Shown here: positions 27,321 to 40,035 of the stretch, one piece after another
How positions within the stretch are numbered: position 1 is the first letter of the stretch
How the letters are laid out: every line of letters starts with the position of its first letter
Origin: Cacajao melanocephalus
Taxonomy: Eukaryota > Chordata > Mammalia > Primates > Pitheciidae
Reading direction: 5' to 3'
Assembly (NCBI GenBank): GCA_963573385.1
Contig: CAUYLG010061887.1
Coordinates: 1 to 64,000, forward strand
DNA length: 64,000 nucleotides
Position numbers and translations under genes: made by a program
The notes under the pieces: generated by a model
Databases searched by the model: none
The model's input: the letters and a program-made list of their open reading frames with translations, nothing else
Told to the model about the DNA's origin: nothing

Positions 27321-27505
27321 GTATGGGAAAATAAACTCAGCACAAAAACTATTTTATGTGTATCTATGAAGGTCACAGAAAAGAAAATAAGCTGAAGTAT
27401 GTCATAAGATGCTGCTCCAGATTCAAAGATGAAATAAGAAGGCCTAAAAAGAAAGGGTCAAAAAAAAAAGGCGAGTCATTTTAAGATACTAAGAACGTGT
27501 GAAAA

Positions 27506-27825
27506 GGCCTGGTAGAGTGGCTCACGCCTCGTAGAGTGGGCTCGTTGTGTGATCCCAGCGCTTTGGGAGGCCAAGGTGGGCGGATCACTTGAGGTTAGGA
27601 GTTCAAGACTAGCCTGGTCAACATGGGGAATCCCCATTTCTACTAAAAATACAAAAACTAGCCAGGTGTTGCAACACACACTTCTAAACCCAGTTAGTCA
27701 GGAGGCTGAGGCACAAGAATTGCTTGAACCATGAGGCGGAGGTTGCAGTGAGCTTAGACTGCACCACTGCACTCCAGCCTGGGCGACAGAGTGAGACTCT
27801 GTTTAAAAATAAAGAAAAAGAAAAA
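27506..27825 (+). mobile_element. Alu with internal duplication near A box
   Basis: Forward Alu flanked by aagaacgtgtgaaaa (27491-27505) and aagaacacgtgaaaa (27826-27840). About 20 extra bases repeat gtagagtgg..ctc just after the first gctcacgcct. Confidence 0.95.
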
Positions 27826-27840
27826 AAGAACACGTGAAAA

Positions 27841-28496
27841 AATATGATCCTCTTGACCAAGGGCAGAGTCCTGGCCAAGAGCAGGTGTTGAAGAGGACCC
27901 TCTCAGTGATGCCTGGGAAGAACACTAAGAAAAACCAAAACCCATATGGCAAATAAGCTGCCCAGTGGCTTCCAGAAGCTACAGTCCTAGGCAAGAAACT
28001 GTCTTGATCTGTGCACCAGGATCATTCTCTGACAATTCCAGCTTCACAGAAGGAAGCTCCGTACTTAACTCTGAGAAGACAACGAACTCAACTGATTTGG
28101 CAGTGCCACATAATTTTAAAAAGAAAGAGAACGCCAGACAATTTTACAGGGCGGAAAAAAATCAATGAACTATCTTTAGCTTCCTCTCTGCTTTCTGTTC
28201 TGTCCCACAGCCACTTAGGCTTTCAGTGACCACAGGGAGTGCACACAGTAGGAATTCAGTCAAAGTCCACCCTGCTAACAATGCAGATGAGATGCAAAAA
28301 GATCTAGTTGCTACTTCCCACCACCAGCCTCAGCCTGACACCCTCAACCCTCAACCGAAACCAACTGCTGAGGACCCTCATCAGCCCTTCTAAAGGTTTC
28401 CTGCTTTTGTTGGTTTGCAGGCCAGACTTTCAGGAGGCAAATTAAAACAAAACAAACTTACAACATTCCAAAACAAGCTCCAGGAAAGCACCCCCA
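27841..28496. other. Unassigned intron sequence
   Basis: No repeat or motif recognised with confidence. Confidence 0.5.
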
Positions 28497-28497
28497 G

Positions 28498-28571
28498 GGT
28501 CAAAGCATTCAGTTTAACAAACAGAACAAATTGAGGTCACAGCATTCAATTTAACAAACAGAACAAATACT
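28498..28571 (+). repeat. 37-bp tandem duplication
   Basis: Units 28498-28534 and 28535-28571 share agcattca and tttaacaaacagaacaaat with about five differences. Confidence 0.93.
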
Positions 28572-28690
28572 TGAGCCCCTTCAAAACAAGGTGTGGAGGT
28601 AGGAAATACAAAGATCAGTGTGACATGCATGTAGCCTCAAAGGAATTAGGGTTGTGCAGGGGGAGGTTACATTTAAATTATCTATAGTGC
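28572..28690 (-). mobile_element. L2 fragment
   Basis: Diverged reverse L2: ggtgtggaggtaggaaatacaaagatcagtgtgac, cctcaaaggaattagggttgtg. Confidence 0.4.
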
Positions 28691-28696
28691 ATTTGT

Positions 28697-28965
28697 TCAT
28701 TTGTTTGAGACAAAGTATCACCCTGTAGCCCAGGCTGGAGTGCAGTGGGGAATCTCCACTCACTGCAACCTCCACCTCATGGGTTCAAGCTATTCTCCTG
28801 CCTCAGCCTCCTGAGTAGCTGGGATTACAGGTGTGCACCACCATGCTCAGCTAACTTTTACATTTTTAGTAGAGATGGGGTTTCACCATGTTGGGCAGGC
28901 TGGTCTTGAACTCCTGACCTCAAGTGATCCACCTGCCTCAGCTTCCCAAAGTGCTGGGATTACAT
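28697..28965 (-). mobile_element. Alu missing its 5' terminus
   Basis: Reverse Alu that stops at gtgctgggattaca; the usual ggcgtgagccaccgcgcccggcc is absent and LTR sequence follows directly. Confidence 0.95.
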
Positions 28966-29107
28966 GACCAGTGCCATTACTTTCCCAGTCAACTTGCTTT
29001 CACTTTATGGACTCTCCCGGAATTCTTTCTTGCATGAGATCCAAGAATCTTCTCTTGGGGTCTGGATCTGGACCTCTTTCTAGTAACAGAACCATGTCCC
29101 CTGAAAA
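28966..29107 (+). mobile_element. Class I ERV LTR, 3' fragment
   Basis: Contains aacttgctttcactttatgg, attctttcttgcatgagatccaagaatct and cttggggtctggatctggacctctttctagtaaca, the same 3' module as the LTR ending near 30103. Confidence 0.75.
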
Positions 29108-29281
29108 GCCTATAACCTAGAGAAGACAGACATGATCACAGCCAACTCTATGCTAAACCAGTGAAGCGTTAAATGTGACATAAACTGCTCAAATATGAGC
29201 TTTTCTAATAGGCTGGGGTGAAGAAGAAAAAGAGTGAAAACTGAGAGGAGGAAGGAATGGATGGAAATCACAAACCTAGCA

Positions 29282-30197
29282 CAGAGCTGTCCAACAGAAA
29301 CATCATATGGCCACAGATGTAATTTAAAGTGTTCTAGTAGCCAATTAGGAACATAAACAGAAACAAATGAAATTAATCATAATATTTTATTTAACCCAAC
29401 ATGAAAAAATACATGACTGATTACATCTCAACATGCAATCAACATAAAAATTTACTAATGAGATATTTTATATTCTTTTTCTCATAGTAGTCTGTACACT
29501 TGTATAAGAGGCATCTGAACGAGAGTGACTTCATCTGAATAGGAGCTGGGTAAAATGAGGCTGAGACCTACTGGGCTGCATTCCCAGGTCAGGCATTCCA
29601 AGCCACAGGATAATAGGAGGTCACAGACTCCACCGATAAAACAGGTTGCAGTAGAGAAGTTGATCAAAACCCACCAAAACCAAGATGGTGATGAAAGTGA
29701 CCTCTAGTTGTCCTCACTGCTCATTATATGCTAATTATAATGCATTAGTATGCTAAAAGACACTCCCACCAGCATCATGACAGTTTACAAATGCCTTGGC
29801 AACATCAGTAAGTTACCCTATATAGTATGAAAAGGAGAGGAAACCTCAGTTCCAGGAATTCTCAGTTTTCCCAAAAACCTCATGAATACTCTATCCCTTG
29901 TTTAGCATATAATCAAGAAATAACTATACTCAGTCCAGCAGCCCATACCGCAGCTCTGTCTATACAGTAGCCATTCTTTTATTCCTTTACTTTCTTCATA
30001 AACTTGCTTTCACTTAACTCTGTGGCTTCGCTCTGAATTCCTTCTTGTGGGAGATCCAAGGACCCTCTCTTGGGGTCTGAATCAGGATCCCTTTCCGGTT
30101 ACATTCATAGCACATCTCAACCCAGACTAACCACATTTCAAGTTCCCAGTCACCACGTGGGGCTACCTAGTAGTGGCTATTGTAGTGGACAGCAGAG
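29282..30197 (+). mobile_element. hAT-type DNA transposon split by an LTR
   Basis: Left part 29282-29498 (cagagctgtccaacagaaacat ... gagatattttatattctttttctcatag) and right part 30104-30197 (cacatctcaacccagactaaccacatttcaag ... gtggacagcagag) carry matching hAT-like ends. The gap is filled by an ERV LTR. Confidence 0.75.
29499..30103 (+). mobile_element. Class I ERV solo LTR
   Basis: About 600-bp LTR with gataaaacaggttgcagtagagaag, tgacagtttacaaatgccttggcaac, a tagcatataatcaagaaataac segment and the 3' module cttggggtctgaatcaggatccctttccggttaca. No internal viral genes. Family name not certain (MER4/LTR10-like groups are candidates). Confidence 0.8.
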
Positions 30198-30539
30198 TCT
30201 CAGTTAGGAGTCCTTGGCCAGGAGTCAGAGGATAGGTCTGGGGATCTGCAAACAGAGGGAAAGGTTCAGAACCACACCACAGGGCATGAAATGTGAGGCT
30301 GAAGATGTGGAAAGAAGAAGGCATTTAGCACTGAGGGTCTCAAAGTTGTTTAGAAAAGCACTATTTATGTGCTTGTTCTCAAAACTCTTTCTTATATATA
30401 AAGGTTATATTTCTACTTCTAGCCTTCAATAGTTTGTAGAAGCAAAGAGATCCACAGAAAAAGCAAGGTCAATACAGAGAATAAAGGTATTTAAATACAT
30501 AGTTTTGTTTTGGATATGTAAGGAAAACAGTTATTATTG

Positions 30540-30745
30540 CAGATAGTTTATTACCTGTGCCAAGTACTCTTCTGAGTTCTCTCTCTACGTGAAGCAGGTA
30601 CTGTATTTTCTCCACTTTATAGAATAGGACAGTAAGCCTTAGCTGAGCTGAGTGATCTGCCTCAAGCCACTCATCTGTAATTAGCAGGGTTGGATTCGCC
30701 AGGAACTTTGGCTTCTAAGCTGCAAGGTTGACCACTAAGTTAAGC
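30540..30745 (-). mobile_element. MIR
   Basis: Reverse MIR: cctgtgccaagtactcttctgag, ctccactttatagaataggacagtaagccttagctgag, gggttggattcgccagg. Confidence 0.65.
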
Positions 30746-31021
30746 CAGGCCTGCTGAGGGGGGCAGGGCATCAGGAAACCTGACAGGTTCTGCTCTGTGG
30801 CTCATTTCCCCATTTGATGTGCTCAGCCTACAGCTTCGGAGACATCCAGCTACTTTGTACAGCACATAAAAGAGTCATACCCTAGTGTGAACAGCCTTTT
30901 TCAAAGGGGAGCTGGTTCCCTCAAGAAAGCCTCCCAGGCAAGTTGGAATTAGAGCATTTCAGACAAATACAAAGAAAAAACAGGCAATCGCATCTGATAT
31001 GGTCAAAAGGTTTCTTCTGAA

Positions 31022-31262
31022 GCCGCCTAATAATAACAGCTAATGTTCACTGACTATAGGCCAGGCACTGTCTGAGCACTTTACATGTGCAACTCATTTA
31101 AGCTTCACAAAAAACCTTCTAGAAACATACTACTGCATTACACAGATGAGCAAATTGAGCCAGGGGCTGAAATACTTGCTCAGTTTCGCCCAGCAGGTAG
31201 GTGGCACAGTTAGGATTTGAACCCCAAAAGGCTGTATTCCCACTTCACAGCAGTATCAGAGT
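31022..31262 (-). mobile_element. MIR
   Basis: Reverse MIR, well kept: aataacagctaatgttcactgac, ggccaggcactgtctgagcactttacatgtgcaactcattta, aggatttgaacccc. Confidence 0.88.
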
Positions 31263-32365
31263 GTCTTGGAGCCAGGCTTCTCTCACACCCATAATCTGAC
31301 AAGGGAGCCACAGACAGGAGAGTCCAGTGACAAGGACAATCTGGGTACTGCCCGTAGACTCAGGGCATTAGTTTCAATACATGAAGGCACTGAACCAGAT
31401 CGTCTCTGAGATCTCTTCTGACATTTGCAAATTTGTCTAAAGTTGGCGGGCCTCACTAGCTCTCCAAGGTTCCTTCACAAAAGTCCTGCAACCACTGTGG
31501 TTTTCGATAGAGCACAAGGTGTGAGGGGCTAGAGATCATCCTGTCCATGCAGAAACTCCTGTGTCGAGACAGATTGCTGCTGTGGACTTGTGGTGACAGC
31601 CAGAAAACAGGCAGGAGTCCCATTACTTAAGAGATAGCCAGAGCTGCTCTGGTCCATGGCTCTGCCCAGCTTTCTGCCTTCCTGACTCCCCACTCAAATA
31701 GTCAAGTCTAAAACAGGGTACAGTGAGAGGGAAGTGAGACGGTTTCTCATGCCATTTGCAACCTTCCTCTCCTAAGAGACTGATCTTCCCAGCAGTCAGA
31801 CAGGAAGCCTATTGTCCAGCCAGGATCCCTTTTCTCATGAGAACTTCCCACTCACTGAGGGAGAGCCAGTAGCTCAAGCCTTTCTCAGGGTGTGGCACCA
31901 GAGCTGGGTGGGAGAACACAGGGAGAAACCACTCATGGCTCAGGCTACCTTCTGTTGTTCTTCTCAGGCCCCCATCACTATTTTCCTAAGATAGGCTCAG
32001 CCTAACCCCACCTCTGGAAGACCAGCAACTGACAGGGCGGACAGGCCTTGGAGCCTGTCCATCTTATTTTAGGCTTGGGCCCCTCACTTCCTCTACCTCA
32101 TAGGAGAGGAAAAATGCCAACCAGTGGCCTCAGAGCCAACAAGCACTTCCTTTTATTGTCACCCGGAGTTTTCATGTTTGAGGAAGGACTCAATAAAAGA
32201 AAGTATTTTAATTTAACCTAAGCCACTAAAGTCCTTAGTTATTCAGTAAAAAGTGTTTCTCTCCTAGCCTGGAAACCTTGGCCTGAAAGGACATGCAGTC
32301 AGCTGGAACCCCACTCATCTTCAAGGTTCCAAGGCCACCTTCCCAGGCATGGACAGAGAGAAACC
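31263..32365. other. Unassigned intron sequence
   Basis: Single-copy in appearance; no feature recognised. Confidence 0.5.
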
Positions 32366-32369
32366 ATGA

Positions 32370-32590
32370 GCAGCACAGGGTGGAGCTTACCAGCTTGGGT
32401 TGAGACTTAGACTGCCTGGGGTTGCACACTGCTCCAACAGTTTATCCACTGGGTGGGTAGTCCTGGGGAGATCTTCCTATTCCCCAGTTTCCTCATTTGT
32501 AACATGGGGATTCAAAAGGTTAATCACAACTATGCAGGTAAAGTACCTGGTAACTGGCTACACTAAGTGTTCTATAACAGCAGCTTTATT
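32370..32590 (+). mobile_element. MIR
   Basis: Forward MIR: gacttagactgcctggggttgcacac, ccccagtttcctcatttgtaacatggggat, taaagtacctggtaactgg. Confidence 0.8.
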
Positions 32591-32714
32591 ATTCCTCTGG
32601 GTTCCCGTTACATGGTCTTCACTCCTACCTGTAACCTATCACCATGTTGTAGTCTCTGCAGGTTTTCTCAGAGTTTGGTCCTTCCTCCATTTCCCCACTA
32701 ACCACTAACCCACA

Positions 32715-32815
32715 CACCTAACCCATAGGGCAGAGACTTGTTCTGCTCATTTTTTAATCCCTAGTACCTGACGAAGAATCCAGCAGATAGATACTTGGTA
32801 GAAAATCAATGTGAC
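32715..32815 (+). mobile_element. L2 3' fragment
   Basis: gggcagagacttgttctgctcattttttaatccctagtacctgacg, then agatacttggtagaaaatcaatg. Confidence 0.55.
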
Positions 32816-32999
32816 TTACAAAATTTTGTCCCCATTTCAAGACACTGTCTTTTTTTTAACTGCAATGAGCCACAATGGGTTTTGATTTGAGATGAGTTGG
32901 TAACAGACAACAGCAAAGAGAATCCCACTCCAGGGTACAATCTGTGTTCTTGAAATCGGTATCTAACTGTGAAAATACACTGCCTATCTAACAGGACCA

Positions 33000-33215
33000 G
33001 AGCCACTTGGGGTAAGAGCATGGTCTTAGGGGTCAGACAGATGAATCTGGGTTTGACCCAGGGGCCTGCTCTGCAGCCTTGTCAACTGCCATAACTCCTC
33101 AGAGTCTTAGTCCTTAGCAGCCAATATCCATCTCCGCAGGTTTTTTAGAGGACTAACAAAACTGCAAACTTGAAAGCGTCCTGTATCATGCCTGGCACAT
33201 ATCAGGCACTGAAAA
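33000..33215 (+). mobile_element. MIR
   Basis: Forward MIR: ggtaagagcatggtcttaggggtcagacagatgaatctgggtttgaccc, cctcagagtcttag, catgcctggcacatatcaggcac. Confidence 0.8.
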
Positions 33216-34225
33216 ATTTTCACGAAGCAAACTAAACCCTTATCTCTGATTTTTGGAATGGGCAAAGGCTTTGGTAAAAAGAAAACGGATTATTTCAGAA
33301 ATGTCTGGATATTTGGAGAGGGGGCAGGTGAAAAACAGAGCAGGATAAGCACTTTAGGGGATGTTTGCTCTCTCCTTGTTCCAGCTCAGTAATAAGCCAG
33401 CTACTTTTTCACTTCCCCTTCTCAGCAGTACAGCCCAGGCTGCTCTTGGCTGACAAACGGCCTCCATATGGCCTGCTACCCTTTCACCTCCTCTTGTTCT
33501 TGCAGCTCAGGGACCCAGGGAAACAGGCTGCCAACTGAAGCTGGGCATTCCTGCCCCTCCCACTGTTACGACTGACACAAGGAGGGCCAGGCCAGAGGAC
33601 CATTCTCCTTCATCCTGCTGCTCCAGGTGCCGGGCTAGGCCATTCAGTGCCCAAAGCCACTACCACCACGCTCAGTACAGTGACCTGTAAAGCAGAGCCC
33701 ACAGCTGTCTCCTACCTCTACCCTCAGGATGGTGGGATGACAGTGGAGCTAGGGAGACAGGCTATTCCATGTGTATTACCAAGTGTTACTGTTTCCCTTG
33801 ATGGTGGCAGTCAGGAGCTTAAGAAAATGCAGAGGATGCTTATTTTTCCCTCATCAGCAATTGTCACTTCTTGTTCTCATCTCCTTCACCCTATTACCTA
33901 CCTAAGCTAAAGGATGTGCTTGCTCTCCGCTCTCAGAATTCCTCACCTCTCAAGAGGAGGTGGCTGGTCCTCTCAGGAAAGGCCCAGACAGCTGCTTAAG
34001 GCAGCTCAGAAGGAAAACTGATGAGCAGGTGATAACTAACTTAGGCATCTGGCTTATAGTTTAAAACAGGGTTGGACTCTTGGGTACAAAGGCCAAAATT
34101 GTGGTTTCATTTCCAATTCTACCATTTAATGGCAACTCCTAATGCCAAGTCCAGTGCCAGGCAATCACAGCAGGGCCTCAAGAAACACAGAATCAAATTT
34201 AAAACAAATTTAATGATCTCTGTTG
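33216..34225. other. Unassigned intron sequence
   Basis: No repeat or gene recognised; the 87-codon frame at 33647-33910 is of chance length. Confidence 0.5.
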
Positions 34226-34229
34226 CTGA

Positions 34230-34440
34230 AAGGATACAAGTAAGGAAGAGAATTAACGATTATCACCAGGCACCGCACTAGTACTTGAAAAGTGTTATCT
34301 TATTAAATTATGCCACCCTAGGAAGAAGGTGGTATAAAACTTGATTTGTTCAGAAAAAACTGAGGCTCTGAAAAATTTAGTAATGGTCTGAGGCCACCTA
34401 CTAAGTACTGGAGTTTGGATTCAAACTCTGGCTTGCCCTT
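34230..34440 (-). mobile_element. MIR
   Basis: Reverse MIR: caggcaccgcactagtacttgaaaagtgttatctt, aaaaactgaggctctgaaaaatttagtaat, gagtttggattcaaactc. Confidence 0.7.
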
Positions 34441-35155
34441 CTCTCTGTTATAAGGAAGCTTCTTGATTTTTTCTGATGCCACCAGAAAAAATTTACTGCA
34501 AGACCTACAAAATAAAACACAGGGGTGGCATACATATGGACAAAAGCTGCTATAATTCCTGTTTGGAGAAGAATGTGGCCTGGTGAGTTTAGTTGTGCCC
34601 AGAGGACTGAGTTCATATCTCAAGTGGGGCCACATTTTCCCAGAGAAGTGGAGGGAAAAGGCAAGACAGTTTCCCCTTCACTAATCTCAGTGTAGTACAA
34701 ACAATGGAGCTATTTAAGGATCACAGACACCAAAGCTGCAAGTGGGAGACGATAACACAGGCATTTTCAGCTGAGAACACAAGACTTATAAGAGGGATAT
34801 GTGAAAGGAAGGTTGTCACTAAATGCAGAATGGGGTTGTGACCTGGAATTAGAGGGCTACCTTTCTGCCACTGCCTGGAACACATAGGACCACTGGGATA
34901 TCACTGCCAAAGCCTGAAATAAACAGCCTCTGCCACATAGCCCCTAACAGGGGGTCAGGCAGTGTGCTACTTCTCCCAAGCACTCAACAGGCCACTGCTA
35001 CTCACAAAGGCCTAGACAACTGCAAATAAAGGAAGGAAACATTTCACTAAACTCTAGTTATAGATGGTAACAGAAATCCATTGAGGCAATGGCCCAAAAT
35101 CAACAAACACCACAGATCTTTGAGAAACACTAACCAGCAGTTGAGGGGTGGAGGT
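34441..35155. other. Unassigned intron sequence
   Basis: No repeat, exon or motif recognised. Confidence 0.5.
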
Positions 35156-35169
35156 CTAAATGAGCTTTT

Positions 35170-35473
<304 letters not shown>

Positions 35474-35486
35474 TAAATGATCTTTT

Positions 35487-36540
35487 CTGAAGAAAGAGAT
35501 GTCACTGGGTCTAAGGCATGCCATGAAGTGAGCCCTGTACATTCTGGGGGGCAGGGTCCCACCATGAGACAGGGACTACAAATACAAAAGAGACAATAAA
35601 AGGTGTGTGGTTTTCTGGTGGTGGAGGAGGAGGCTGAACAAAGCCACAAGTCTCATCTCTATTGCCTCTGAACCAACAAGCCTAAGGAACTCTGTACTCG
35701 CCCTGCACAGGCAGGTGGAACAGAAGTTACCCAGTCCATTGACCTGGATATTCTTCCTCCTCCATCTTGTGGGGGATGAGATTCTCTGCTTTAAGCAATT
35801 TTAAACCACAAAATTTTAAACCACCTTCTCTCACATGGCCACCACAGGAAAAGCAGTTTGTCATACCTTCTTGGTTTCCTTTGCACTCCCCCAGAGGGGA
35901 GCTTTCACCAACTGCTTCCGGACAGTGAGGAGTCAAATCCCCCTAGGACTTCTCTTCTTCACTACTTTCAACTTTTGCATCTTGCTGAGCACACAGTACT
36001 CGTGGAAGATCCCTCTGCTCCTCTCACAAGCTTTCCCTGTGAATCTTTCCCACATTTTTCCCTTAGGAAGCTGCACTTAAGCCTTTTTAAGGATCTTTAA
36101 AAACAACAGGAATCCATTCAAGCCTGCTGCAAAGTCCAAAGAAGGGTGGATGCCTGGCCCTGAAGGTCTAGGACCTGCCTGTGATGTTAGCCTGTGTACA
36201 TATTGGTCTGGCTCTAGTATAACAAAGCAATCTCAAAATACAGACTAGTGAAACTTGGTCCTGAACTAGGTAAAAGTCAGAAGTAGAGTCTCAACCATGG
36301 TTATTTATTAGGCTGAGGACCACGCCCCTGTCACCTGTCATGGCCTCTCTTGCTCTTTGGACCCTAGACTCTGCCAAGCCACTTTTGACTGACCAGTCTG
36401 AGATGCCTGGGGCAGCCTCACACACTCTGCGTGATGTTAGATAACTACGTCTAAATGACACATTGGTGTACAGAAAATACCTTTAATCTCTTGTCCTCTA
36501 GACAGCAGGTTTAATAATTTTCACCCAAAAGAAAGTAAAA
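35487..36540. other. Unassigned intron sequence
   Basis: No repeat or exon recognised; frames up to 81 codons are of chance length. Confidence 0.5.
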
Positions 36541-36542
36541 AG

Positions 36543-36880
36543 CATGGGCATGGTGGCTCACACCTATAATCCCAGCACTTTCGGAAGCAGACGGATCACT
36601 CGAGGCCAGATCGAGACCAGCCTGGCCAACCAGGCTGGCCATATGGTACAGCTTTACCATACCAATTATGGTAAAACCTTGTCTCCAACAAAAATACAAA
36701 AATTAGCTAGGCTTAGCAGCATGTGCCTGTAATTCCAGCTACTCAGGAGGCTGAGGCACAAGAATCGCTTGAGTCCTGGAGACGGAGGCTTCAGTGACAG
36801 AGATTGCACCACTGCACTCCAGCCTGGGCAACAGAGCAAGACTCTGTCTCAGAAAATTAAATAAATAAATAAATAAATAG
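36543..36880 (+). mobile_element. Alu with (AAAT)n tail
   Basis: Forward Alu; the left arm contains a small local duplication (ggccaaccaggctggccatatggta / ...ccatacc). Tail is an (AAAT) microsatellite at 36855-36879. Confidence 0.94.
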
Positions 36881-36929
36881 TATTTACAAGTGTTGATTCT
36901 CTCTGGGTTTCACTTTCCTAACAGAAATT

Positions 36930-37070
36930 CCTTCATTAATTTAACAAATTTCTATTAAGCACCAACCATGAGTCAGGCTGGTGCTAGAAATTCAAGAGCA
37001 AATAATACACATGGCTTGTCCTTGAGGAGACTTCAGTCTCTTTGGGAATACAGATAAAGGGCCCCAACCA
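36930..37070 (-). mobile_element. L2 3' end
   Basis: Reverse L2: cattaatttaacaaatttctattaagcaccaaccatgagtcagg, cttgtccttgaggagacttcagtc. Confidence 0.7.
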
Positions 37071-37174
37071 GATTAAAATAATAGTAGTATCTACTGCTTC
37101 TCTTCCAGAATCCATGTAAGGATTACATTTACCCATTCATTCTTTTTTTCCTCTCTTCCTTCCCTCAGCTTAAT

Positions 37175-37650
37175 TCTACCATTCTTTTTTTAACAAGTTT
37201 TTACTAAGTACCAAAAGCACTGTGGCAGGCAATGAAGGTAGGCAGGTGCAAAGATAAAAAGACATTGGTCCTATACTCTAGGAGCTTTCTAATAAATGAC
37301 TATAATAGACATATGTTAGAAATCAATATGGGCTGCAGAAAGTTCTGAAGAAGGATTAATCCAATGGGGAAGAAACCAAAGAAGATGGTAAAGATGGTAT
37401 CAGAGCTCCAACCTCAGGGGAAGTAGGCTCATAAGCACGGGATAAAGGATTGTGACAGGGATAAAGGAGAGTGAGAAGGACAGGCTGGGGGTAGATAAAG
37501 GCACATACAAAGGCAGAGAAGCAAGAAGAGGTAGTATGTGTATGGGGAAGTTAGCAAATGTTTCCAGGTTTAGCAGGAGATAACTGAAGATTTAGAAAAT
37601 CAGGCTGGTACCAGAAGAGAGTCGGCCATGAATGCTAAGTTAAATGTGGA
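37175..37650 (-). mobile_element. L2 fragment
   Basis: Reverse L2: taacaagtttttactaagtaccaaaagcactgtggcagg, ggtcctatactctaggagctttc; the following 300 bases resemble the longer antisense L2-type unit but are diverged. Confidence 0.55.
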
Positions 37651-39117
37651 ATCTTGGGTTTCTCTTCCATGAGATGAGATTTTAAGGCCACTTCTAGGCC
37701 TATAATGCAAAGCCAAAGCCATGTTATTCATAATAAAATGAGAGCCTGCTAAATAGTACTAATCCCACTGACGAAGCTACCCATATAAATCTGCCTGCAT
37801 CCCCTGGAAACTATTTTCCAATGAGCTGGATGTGCTGACAGGGTGGAGTGGGAAAAGGGGAAGAAGAAGGAAAACTCATGCAAGCTTTCCAGTGCAGATT
37901 CATCATGCTTCTCAGGTTTGCCTAGGTGAGAGGGGGTGGGAAAGAACTAAGGGGACTGAGGCATACAAAAAAGGAATATAAAGACATTTTGTGGTCAGTT
38001 TCTTTCCCAGGGTTCTCTCAAATGGCAGCAGATGGCCTATCCCTGGAGGACTGGATCCCAGAAAGCAGCTGCTCCCAGGTCCTGGTTCTAACAGCTGGGG
38101 TCACAGGTCCTCTATGCACAAGCTGAATGCCAGAAATCAATGGGTCCCATTGTGCCTGCATGCATGAGCTGTCACGTCCAGGCTCATGCCCTATAACTGC
38201 CTGGAACAGAGGACTGGGAAAAATAACACCATATACTTTGAAAGACTGCATTTGCAAACTAATGGAAAGATAGAGTATTATACAATCTAATTTTATTTCA
38301 ATTATCTTGAGTTTGCTAGGAAACTACTAAGATGCTAATTATTTGGGAGATAGAGGGTCAAGGGAGAGGTGGAAAAGAAACAGAAGTAGGGCAGATCATA
38401 ATCAGAGGCTAATCAGTAAATGCGTCTAGTCCTCCTCTTCCTGCTCAATGCAGAGAAGAGTCTGGCCCTACCACAACAACGAAAAAGCAGGCTAGATGTT
38501 TCATGTATTAGAAAAGGGTATACAAATTCATAGAACAATGTGTGTGTACACAGAAGAGTATAACTGTATGATTACATAATTAAGCACATTATAAAGTATT
38601 TATATTGCTGAGACTAAAAGCCCTACTCAAAGGCATTCCACCAAAGTTGAAAAGGGTGGGGGGAGAGAAAAGAAAGCATCTAATTGCAATCTTCCACAAA
38701 GCCAGACATCCCCAGCTGGTGCCACAGCTGAATTCTCTTAATTAACATGTTGTAACGGCAAGTATGAAAGACAACTGTATGCTTATCAGCTCCATGTCAT
38801 GGCCAGCCAGGCATGGGAGAAGCCCACAATATTGCTATAATTAGAGAGATTTTTCTCTTTTCTATTATAATAGTACCCTAGTGTGGAATGTTGGTTAGTT
38901 TCTCTTAAAAACTTTGTCATTTAAAGCATATACATAACAACTCTACCCACAGTTAGGGATTGAGACTAGAGAATATGAGAAAGTTCACAGTCTAAGAGCT
39001 GGTTTACTTTTTGATGGTTGTTTTTCTCTTAACTCCCCAAACCTGGGGTTTTACGTTATAGAAGGCTAGCAACGTTTGAGCAGGCCAGTCTTTTACATAA
39101 AAGCCCATCTGACAGCT
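37651..39117. other. Unassigned intron sequence
   Basis: AT-rich in its second half; no element recognised. Confidence 0.5.
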
Positions 39118-39131
39118 AAAATCATAGGCTA

Positions 39132-39592
<461 letters not shown>

Positions 39593-39700
39593 AAAATCAC
39601 AGGCTAAATATATCTACACACAATAAAGATGGCAGAAATTAGCACATAAATGAGTACAATGTGTGGTGAAAAGCATTAATACATGAAGAGACTAGGTCAA

Positions 39701-40035
39701 TGATATTGCTTGACTGTGTCCTCACCCAAATCTCATCTTGCAGCTCCCATAATTCCCACAAGTTACGGCAGGAACCGGGTGGGAGATACTGAATCATGGG
39801 CGTGGGTCCTTCCCCTGCTGTTCTCGTGATAGTGAATGGGTCTCTCAAGATCTGATAGCTTTAAAAAATGGGAGTTTCTCTATACAAGCTCTTTTTGCCT
39901 GCTGTTATCCATATAAGACGTGACTTGCTCTTCCTTGCTTTCCGTGGAAATGTAAGTCCAATTAAATCTCTTTCTTTTGTAAATTGCCCAGTCTCCGACA
40001 TGTCTTTATCAGCAGCATGAAAACAGACTAATACA
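39701..40035 (+). mobile_element. THE1-type MaLR solo LTR
   Basis: About 335 bp from tgatattgcttgactgtgtcc to gcatgaaaacagactaataca, with ctcacccaaatctcatcttg, gttctcgtgatagtgaatggg and aattaaatctctttcttttgtaaattgcccagtctc. No internal genes. Confidence 0.92.

Noticed and set aside
26757..30103. Possible endogenous retrovirus with genes
   Set aside because: Only LTR sequence is present; no gag, pol or env remnants were recognised between or beside the LTRs.
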